DNA from: Halicephalobus mephisto
Taxonomy: Eukaryota > Nematoda > Chromadorea > Rhabditida > Panagrolaimidae
Direction of reading: 5' to 3'
DNA length: 64,000 bases
Assembly (NCBI GenBank): GCA_009193035.1
Contig: SWDT01000003.1
Location: forward strand, 682,001-746,000
Shown piece by piece: positions 56,620-64,000 of the stretch. How positions within the stretch are numbered: position 1 is the first letter of the stretch; each line of letters starts with the position of its first letter. Under the pieces are notes generated by a model. That model did no database searches, was not told the DNA's origin, and saw only the letters and a list, made by a program, of their open reading frames with translations. The position numbers and the translations under genes were made by a program.

Positions 56620-57800
56620 TCCCCTTCATCAGGTTCAAGTCTTCCTCCCTCTAAACCCTCAGGCTCTATTGTGTCTGAAAAAATCTTCCCCCAAACCCTC
56701 AGGCTCTATTGTGTCTGAAAAAATCTCTAAAATCAAGAAACCTACGAAATTTTCTAAACCTTCCAAATCTCTAAAATCCAATTTTTATATTTTTAAACCT
56801 ATTTCGATCGTGAATTACAAAGTTGTGTGAAATTACTTTTAAACTAATGAAAAAATTTCGAAATATTATGTTTCAAAACAGACTGTTTTTTTATTGATTA
56901 ATTTTATAAGCAGTCAACTGATAACTGAGAAGAAAAAGAAAACTGTCACTTTGTCTTTTATTGATTTTTATCGTTTTTAAATCATGTAACTTAGAATTTA
57001 ATTTAATTTAATTTAATCGACGTTTTTCAGGATTTGTTTTTGTTCAGAAACATGGCTGAAGGAATAATGGTAATTTATCTTCACAATCGTACCTAAGAAT
57101 TATTTTTTAATCTTTTGTTCGGACCAAATGAATTTTAAATTTTCATTTTTTCGATGATTTTTATATTTTTCGAATCAGTATTTTTAGAATAATTTTAACT
57201 TCCTGAATTATTTAGCAAATAAGAAAAATTAAAGTTTCCAGGTCTCGAGTGGAAAATTCACTTCTTTTAAGTGGTTTGGGATTAGTTTATAATTGACGAA
57301 ATTCAGGTAACTTACAAGTCGATGAAAATGGACGAGTCCAGCACCGAGTTGACTTGCACAGGGATCCTCGAGATGAAGTTCGAAGGCAGATGCATGATCC
57401 TCACTGTCTTTACTCGAGACAAATCTGATTCCTCGAATTCGGACGAAAAAAAGAGAGTTTTGACGACGGAGAAACTGTAAGTTTGTTTTTGGAGTACTTA
57501 CTGAGAGATCGAGCTTACAGTATTAGCAGATACAGAATCATACAGGACGAATGTACCGACACCATGCTTGTCATCGAACGACCCGGACGGGAGGACAACC
57601 ACAACAGAATGGAAATCCACTTTCCGAACAAAGATGAATTTGAAAAACACAAGGTAAACATGGAGAAGATCCTGAGGGGAAAGCTGAGAAGAAAGGTGAC
57701 CACTGAAGTTACGAAAGTCCCCAAAACCGACCCTCAACCACAAGATCCTTCTTCTTGTTCAAAAAATAAAACTGACCGAATATCCACATCGTCAACATTG
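56620..57800. repeat. Segmental duplication of 44.14-45.30 kb
   Basis: From about 56630 to 57800 the sequence follows 44140-45300 nearly base for base through upstream DNA, exons 1-3 and both introns, at an offset of 12,496 bp. The upstream part here has an extra tandem copy of a unit containing CCCTCAGGCTCTATTGTGTC. Similarity ends within exon 3, where copy B continues into a long proline-rich stretch. Confidence 0.9.
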
Positions 57801-59263
57801 CAGGAGAAGATTCCGTCACCTCCAAGAAGTCAAAATAAACAGAGTTCTACTACTTCAACAGAGGTTTCTCAACAATCGACATCACCCCCAAAGGACATTC
57901 CACCAATAGCATCTTCGCAAAACATCCCTCCTCCACCACAACCTTCTACGAATAGTCCTCTTCCACCCCCTCCACCCCCATCATCACAACTGCAGCTTTC
58001 ATCAGATTCTTCCGCTGCGAACAATTCTCCTTCACTACTACTAAAACCTCCATCAAATGGTTCCTCTGCACCCCCAACATCACAACCTTTACCAGACACT
58101 TTTCCTGTACCCCCAACATCACAACCTTTACCAGACAGTTCTCCCGGGAATAATGTCTCTCAACCTACTCCTTCGAAAAATTCTTCATCGAATGCTAAAC
58201 CTGGAAACTTCCTTGACGAAATCCGCAACTTTAATAAGCATCAGCTGAAAAAAGGTAATTTACAAACAATTCAAGGAAATCCTCCATCCTCGACTTCACA
58301 GAACCAAACAAATTCTGGTCAGTCGAGTACTACGGTCGTTAATCCTCAACAAACAACTTCGGGGAATACTTCTGCTTCTTCGAAACCGTCTCGCGGTAGT
58401 CCGAATGCATCTACCGTAACTGCACAAGAAGATACGTCTTGCACTCAAGCAACTGCCCAACATCCAGGTACTCCAAAGCCCCAGGATCAGCCTCGAGAAA
58501 ATTTGAAGTCGTCGGATTCTACGTCTATGAATTTGTCTGATCAAATCAAAAACTTCAATAAAAGAAAACTTAAGAAAATTCCCCAATTGGAAAAAACTCT
58601 ACCATCTTCGGATTCGTCTGTGAATGCTCCTTCATCTCAGAATCAAAATCAACAGATTCCACCTCATCCGTCTCCTCAGAATCAAACTAATCTAAACCAA
58701 TCGAATACTGTAGCGAGTAATCCTCAAGAAACAATTCTGGCTGATAACCCTGCTCTCGTGCCACTCCCCAATGCTCCTGATCAACTGACCATAACTACAC
58801 CAGGAAGTCCCCCACATATTCCGTCACAGGTCCAACGACCATCAGATACTCCAAAAAGAAGTCCAGAAGGTCAAGGAAGCTCAGGAAGTTCTGGAAGTTT
58901 AGGGAGTTCAGGGAATTCTGGAAATTCAAGAAATCCACAAGGTTCTAGAAGTCTAGAAGGTCCAGAAGGTTCTAGAAGTCTAGAAGGTCCAGAAAATTCT
59001 GGAAGTCCAAGAATTCAGAAATCACAGACTTCTGCTTCTGAATTCAGATCCCTGAATCAGTCACAGGAAGTTCCTCGAGATCTTACAGATGCATTACGTG
59101 ATGCCTTTGGGAAACTTAAGAAAGGTAATGACAGGAACAAAAGATATTTTTAAAATAAAAATAATTGAAATTTGTTTCAGGAAACTCAGACAGCACTAAA
59201 GAAGACAACGGAGAAATCCAAGATTTCGAGGATTCCGAAACCAAAATCCGACCTGTAACATAA
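57052..59263 (+). CDS. Proline-rich protein with beta-thymosin/WH2 motifs, copy B
   Basis: Intact copy of the duplicated gene, a predicted actin-monomer-binding scaffold. Exons 57052-57069, 57307-57476, 57521-59124 and 59181-59263 join in phase to 624 residues. A compact N-terminal domain of about 130 residues (near-identical to copy A) is followed by a Ser/Pro/Gln-rich region with polyproline (LPPPPPPSSQ, a profilin/SH3-type ligand). Three short motifs end in Lys-Lys: FLDEIRNFNKHQLKKGN (about 292), LSDQIKNFNKRKLKKIPQLE (about 399) and LTDALRDAFGKLKKGN (about 583). The first two match the beta-thymosin helix plus LKK(T) core; the third is more WH2-like. A Gly/Ser-rich repeat precedes the last. 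AATAAA follows at 59319. The next gene starts 171 bp downstream and has the same motif, so an operon is plausible. Confidence 0.75.
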
Positions 59264-59434
59264 ATTTTAAAAAAATCAATTTTTACAAATTTTTTAAAAT
59301 TCGATTTTTTTAATTTCTAAATAAAAGTCACGAAAATTGTTTTTCGATTTTCAGAAATACGTTCGATTAATTCTTATCAATTTTTCTATTGAAAGAAAAA
59401 TTTCCTTTTTTTTCACATTTTTCTTTCTTGAAGG

Positions 59435-60803
59435 ATGGCTGATTATTCTGCAGAAGAAAATCAAAGCTTAAATGAAGAAAATTCGATTTCTGAAGTTTTT
59501 CATGATGCTGCTGAAAATGTTCCAGAAGTGAACCTGAATGCCCCTCCGGCACCCCCACCTCCTTCTCCATTGAACACTATCCCGATTCGGACGACGAACA
59601 CCGCGTCGAACCCCCCTCCGGCACCCTCTCCGGCACCCCCTCCGGCACCTCCTCTGATCCCCGGCGTCTTCTCCGAAACGAAACAGAAAACTTCAATTCA
59701 GAAATTACCGTTTTCTCCGGCTGATCTGATGGCAGGGAAATCAAAGTTGAATAAAATTTCGAAAGTTGAATATCTTCCTGAATCGCATCAGGGATCTGTG
59801 ATTCAGACTTCTGGAGGTCAAGGGGCAGTCGGGAAGGTCCTCCAGATCGTCTGCGGAGACGCCTTGCTGATCGCCGTCTGCCATTCCTCCGACCCTGCTA
59901 TCCAGAACAAAATGTGAGTTTCGTAATTTTTGTTTTGAAAGACCAAACTACAAAAAATAAACTTTTTCATAAAATTTAAAATTAAAAATTTTTTTTTTGA
60001 AAATTTAAAAATTTTAGAAAATCGATAATGAATGAAGCGGAAAAAGAACTTTCTACTTTGGCCTCCAGAATTATGACTTCTGAATCCACTTTTAGCGGTC
60101 TGGAATTGAGTCTTAATCAAACAGGAAATGAAGCAAAATCGAAATTTAATTTCGGTCACCGAATCACGACCCCCGCCTTCACCGCTACCCCTACCCCTGC
60201 CCCTATCTCCACTCGAACTTATAGTGCTCAGGTTGGCAATCAACAAGAAGAACCGCCTGTCAAAAAATCGCTGAATATGAATCTCATCCAGGAAATCGAG
60301 AATTTCAATAGAAACAGTAAGAATTTTTAAAATTCAAATTTTGAAAAATATTTTGAAATTTTTCCTGAATTTTATGGAAATTTTTAAAGTTGAATACTAT
60401 TTTAAAGTTTTATCGAAGCTCTTGGAGATTGTGGAAATTTTGGAATGTTTCGAAATTTTCGAAATCTGATTGTAGCTTCTGAAGTCTTCCAGAATCTTTC
60501 GAAAGCTTCTAAAAAATTATGAAATCTTTCGAAAGATTCTGAAATCTTCAAGAATTTTTCGAAAACTTCTAATAAATTATGAAATTTTTTTAAAAAATTC
60601 TGAAGTCTTCAAGAATTTTTCGAAAACTTCTAAAAAATTATGAAATCTTCCAGAATTAGAATCTTCCAAAACTAAAACCTCAAATAACATCTAAAACGAA
60701 AAATTTCAAAGTTCTGTGTCCCGAAAATTTCCATTTTTAATTTTAAATAATTAAATTTTTTTCAGAATTGAAACCACCCCCACCGAAAGAACCATCAAAA
60801 TGA
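59435..60803 (+). CDS. Second proline-rich thymosin-motif protein
   Basis: Exons 59435-59913, 60018-60316 and 60766-60803 join in phase to 271 residues. The layout is an acidic N-terminus (MADYSAEENQSLNEENS), two polyproline runs (APPAPPPPSPL and PPPAPPLIP), a WH2-like LMAGKSKLNKISK, a hydrophobic segment GKVLQIVCGDALLIAVCHSS, a helical Glu/Ser region, and a C-terminal beta-thymosin motif NLIQEIENFNRNKLKPPPPKE whose LK core is created by the last splice. It begins 171 bp after the stop of the neighbouring thymosin-motif gene on the same strand, spacing typical of nematode operons. The two may once have been one gene or act together on actin. I do not recognise a named ortholog. Confidence 0.65.
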
Positions 60804-61079
60804 AGAAATTATTTTGGTTGTTTTTTATAGTAAAAAATGTCTTATTTCTCAATAATTTTCGTGAAATAAACAAATGGAAAAAAACGGATCAACATTTGGC
60901 CAGTTTTTACGAGTTTACACTTAAAAAACGATTTTTGCCAGTCCAAAAGACAGATGTGGCTCGAATTTGGCCAGTCATCGATCATTCTCGACTCTGTTGA
61001 TAAACTATGGACAAAAAGCGTAACTTTTGGTGCAATAACAAATCCAAACCGTCACTGTTTTTTACATTTTGAAATTGTT

Positions 61080-61640
61080 ACAGTATCAAAAGTTATGCTT
61101 TTTTATGTATTGGAGTTATTTTTGGATAGTGACTAGAAATTCCTGATTTGAGCTGGAAACAGACACTATCCAAAACCTCTACACACAAAAAAGTACTTTT
61201 TAGTCTAGTAAGAAATGGAAATCGTTACTATTTTGTTAAATTTCGGAATTGTTAGAAAACTAAAAGTTACGATTTTTTGCATTGAAATTGTTTTTGGATA
61301 GTGACTGGAAAACCCTGATTTGAGTTGGAAATAAACACTGTCCAAAATCTCTACACAAAAAAGTGTAATCTTTAGTAAGAAATGGAAATCGTCACTATTT
61401 TGTTAAATTTCGGAATTGTTAGAAAACCAAAAGTTATACTTTTTTGCATTGGAGTTATTTTTGGATAGTGACTAGAAATTCCTGATTTGAGCTGGAAACA
61501 GACACTATCCAAAATCTCTACACACAAAAAGTGTAATTTTTAATATAGTAACAAATGGAAATTGTCACTATTTTGTTGAATTTTTGTCAGAAATTTTAAA
61601 TATTCGCAAAAATGTAACAATTTTGTCACGTTTCAAAATT
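61080..61640. repeat. 172-bp satellite-like repeat with stem-loop, locus 2
   Basis: Units begin TTTTTGGATAGTGACTAG at about 61124, 61296 and 61463, and match the units at 18.64-18.98 kb including the inverted GGATAGTG / CACTATCC pair. The remaining spacer to the GILT-like gene (61.65-62.31 kb) is AT-rich with three repeats of AATTTCGGTCTTGGAAAATT and no gene. Confidence 0.85.
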
Positions 61641-62320
61641 GTTACAGAACCAAAAGTTATTTTTTATCCGCAGGGTAGTGGTCTTTGAGATTATCGGAGA
61701 AGTTTGTTTTTTCAGATCTTACTTACGATCTTAGATAAGATTACAGATTATCGCATACAGATGGAAGTTTTCATAATCTAGTCAATGTTTTCAGAAACTT
61801 GAGAAACATCAAGTTTCAAAATTTCGGTCTTGGAAAATTTTAAAATTCGCGTTAAAAAATTAGGAATTTTATAAAAAATATTTTTATTTTTACAGTAATA
61901 GAATTAAAAATCTATTAATTTAGAATTTTCTTTAAAAATTAAACATCAAATTTCGGTCTTGGAAAATTTCAAAAATTTTATAAAAAATATTTTTATTTTT
62001 ACAGTAATAAAGTTAAAAAAATTAATAAATAATTTAGAAATATTTAAAAAGTAGATGTCAAGTTTCGAAATTTCGGTCTTGGAAAATCCCAAAAATTCGT
62101 GTTGAAACAACTTTATTAAAAATTTTTACAATAATATTATTTTTGAATTTTCCAAAGTCATACAAATCTGAAAACTTTGCAACTTCAGTCTCAACTGGAA
62201 AATTCTAAAAATTCGTGTCAAGATATGTTTTAAAATTTTTTAAATTTAAATTTAAATTTTTTTTTATTTTTATTTTTTTTTTATTTTTATTTTTATTTTT
62301 TTAATTTTTTTAATTTTTAG

Positions 62321-63671
62321 ATGAAAATTACAATTTTGATCCTTCTGGGTGTTTCGTTGGTCGGAAAGGGCTTCAGTGCCCCTGAAAAACGTGATTCTGG
62401 GTCTTCTGTGGATACTGTAGAAGATGCGGCTCCGATAGATTGCTCCAAAGTGCCTCCGGCATTGTGGTGTGTCAATTCTGAATTGTCTTCAAAATGTGGA
62501 TTCGAAAATTACTGTAAAAAGTACAATGAATCCACGAAAAATAAAAAACTTCAATTAACGCTTTTTTACGAATCTTTGTGTCCAGATTGCCAGGAATTCA
62601 TGTTGGGCACCTTCTACAGAGACGTCTACCTCAATTTCGGCGACTTTGTTGACTTCGAACTCGTGCCCTACGGCAACGCCAAAATTCAGGTAAGTTACTG
62701 TAAAAATTCCATTTCTACAAAAAACAGAATTTTTGGAAATAAATTTTAAAAAATTTCATAATTTTTGAAATTTAAACATGATCAAAAATAAATCTGGCAG
62801 GATTGTGAAATTTGGACTTGAGGAAATTGGGAACTTCCAACATGACATAAGACAGGTCCGACTAGGTCCTAAAATTCGGATCTGGAAATAAATAGGTCTG
62901 ATAAGGTCCTGAAATTTCGATTTAAAATGATATAGGTCCGACTAGGTCCTAAAATTCGGACCTAAAAAAAATAGGTTTGGAAAATTAAAAGTATTAAATA
63001 TGATATAAGACAGGTCTAACTAGGTTATAATTTCTCAATATCATTAAACATAAATCCAACAAGGTCCTAAATTTTCGACCTGAAATGACATAGATCTGAC
63101 GAGATTATGAAATTCGAATTTGGAAAAAATAAATCCAACAAGATCCTAAAATTCCGATCCGACAAAATTTTAAAATTTGAATTTGGAGAAAATAAATCCA
63201 AAAAGATCCTAAAATTCCTATCTGACAAAATTTTAAAATTTGAACTTGGAGAAAATAAATCCAATAAAGTTCTAAAATTCCTATCCGACAAAATTTTAAA
63301 ATTCGAACTTGGAGATAATAAATCCAACAAGATCCTTAAACCTCGATCTGAAGAAGACAGATCTAACAAGGTTCTAAAAATTTATTATAGAGAAAGTTTT
63401 CAAATATTATAAAATTTCTTTTTTGAAAATATTTTAATTTTAAAACTTATTTTTTGTTTTAATTTAAGGACGGGAAAATAACTTGTCAACATGGCGAAAA
63501 AGAATGTGAAATCAACAAGTACGAAAGTTGCGTCCTACAGTACATGAAGGAACCGATTCCTTTCATCGTCTGTCTGGAGAGCCGGATTCAAGACGGAAGT
63601 CCCCTCCAGAAAGCCGCCGAAAAATGCTACTACACCTTCAGAATCGGACCCCACATCGCCGATCAGATCAT
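62321..63671 (+). CDS. GILT-like thiol reductase, 3' end beyond window
   Basis: Gamma-interferon-inducible lysosomal thiol reductase family, which reduces disulfides of endocytosed proteins at acid pH. Exons 62321-62689 and 63469-63671 are joined in phase. The protein is cut by the window edge after 190 residues, with a donor AT|GTGAGA at 63672. A signal peptide (TILILLGVSLVGKGFSA) and a saposin-like Cys stretch are followed by LFYESLCPDCQEF, where CPDC (residues 87-90) is the CxxC active site, then FELVPYGNAKI. Exon 2 opens with the family signature CQHGEKECEINKYESC (129-144). Acceptors are TTTTTAG just before the ATG and TTAAG before exon 2. Intron 1 is a 63-bp minisatellite. Everything visible is intact. 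Confidence 0.92.
62815..63412. repeat. 63-bp minisatellite in GILT intron
   Basis: From 63127 on, units of exactly 63 bp begin AAATAAATCCAACAAGATCC (63127, 63190, 63253, 63316) and carry TAAAATTCCGATCTGAC and AAAATTTTAAAATTTGAACT. More decayed units with AGGTCCGACTAGGTCC occupy 62.85-63.10 kb. Because 63 is a multiple of three the array stays open for about 100 codons on both strands; these are not genes. Confidence 0.88.
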
Positions 63672-64000
63672 GTGAGATTTATTTTTTTTAAAAAGATCGA
63701 AATTTTTGGACTTTTCTAAAATCCAATGAAATCCTTCAGAATTTCATCAAAATTTTTGGAATTTTCTAAAATTTTGTAGAAATATAAAACTAAAATCGAA
63801 AACTAAGAATTCGAAGAAAGTCGTGTCGGGACCACTTTGTAAAAAAATTAGTTTTAAATTCTATAAAAATAATTTCGAAATCTCTAAAAGTTACAGAAAT
63901 TCGTGTCGGAACCATTTTGCAAAAAAATATTTGCATTTGATTTTTCCAAAAAGTCGTGTCGGGACCATTTTGTAGAAAAATTTATTTTTTATTTTCATAA

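Noticed and set aside
63067..63412. 100-codon frames on both strands in the GILT intron
   Set aside because: Both result from a 63-bp minisatellite whose period is a multiple of three.

Overview
This is a nuclear segment of a rhabditid nematode, probably Caenorhabditis-like or a near relative. The evidence is very AT-rich introns and intergenic DNA, many 40-50 bp introns ending in TTTCAG, spliced-leader-type acceptors just upstream of start codons (at 5258, 13369, 33280, 37874, 44551 and 49731), and nematode-style gene content. The species cannot be named from the sequence. Exon models below were joined by hand from splice sites and checked for reading phase; none has transcript support.

Layout. 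1-5.2 kb is noncoding and full of degenerate direct and inverted repeats. 5.26-7.68 kb (+) holds an NRF-6/OAC-type membrane acyltransferase. 10.0-12.5 kb (+) holds an SLC2-like sugar transporter. 13.4-14.1 kb (+) holds a TMEM86/YhhN-like membrane protein, tail to tail with a small tail-anchored protein (14.16-14.42 kb, -). 15.9-18.1 and 19.1-21.3 kb (+) are tandem paralogous S28 serine carboxypeptidases with different intron patterns. 21.3-33.2 kb is an almost gene-free AT-rich block of minisatellites and tRNA-derived relics. 33.3-35.2 kb (+) encodes a small amidated neuropeptide precursor with an NLP-5-like GGxGLG-KR motif. It converges on a complete Wntless/MIG-14 gene (35.3-37.9 kb, -). 41.8-43.8 kb (+) is a membrane-anchored FkbM/METTL24-like methyltransferase.

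44-61 kb is the accessory region. A gene with a novel N-terminal domain and beta-thymosin/WH2-like actin-binding motifs is duplicated (copy A 44.6-46.2 kb, damaged; copy B 57.05-59.26 kb, intact). Copy B is followed 171 bp later by a second proline-rich, thymosin-motif gene, so the two may form an operon. About 10 kb of nested mobile DNA lies between the copies. It contains an LTR-retrotransposon leader and gag with a tRNA-Ser primer site, a broken piggyBac transposase abutted by a TTAA-flanked MITE, the decayed remains of a Maverick/Polinton (adenain-like protease, a capsid-associated protein, an envelope-like glycoprotein cut by one in-frame stop, and the C-terminus of a protein-primed family-B DNA polymerase), a single-domain granulin gene inside the Maverick remains, an intact retropepsin-fold gene with Glu in place of the catalytic Asp, and a 1.58 kb Tc1-like element with IR/DR ends and a dead transposase. 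The window ends in a GILT-like thiol reductase (62.3 kb to beyond the edge).

The most notable points are the Maverick remains with a virus-like glycoprotein and an embedded granulin gene, the duplicated thymosin-motif gene, the neuropeptide gene assembled across a 1.6 kb intron, and the Glu-for-Asp retropepsin-like gene.
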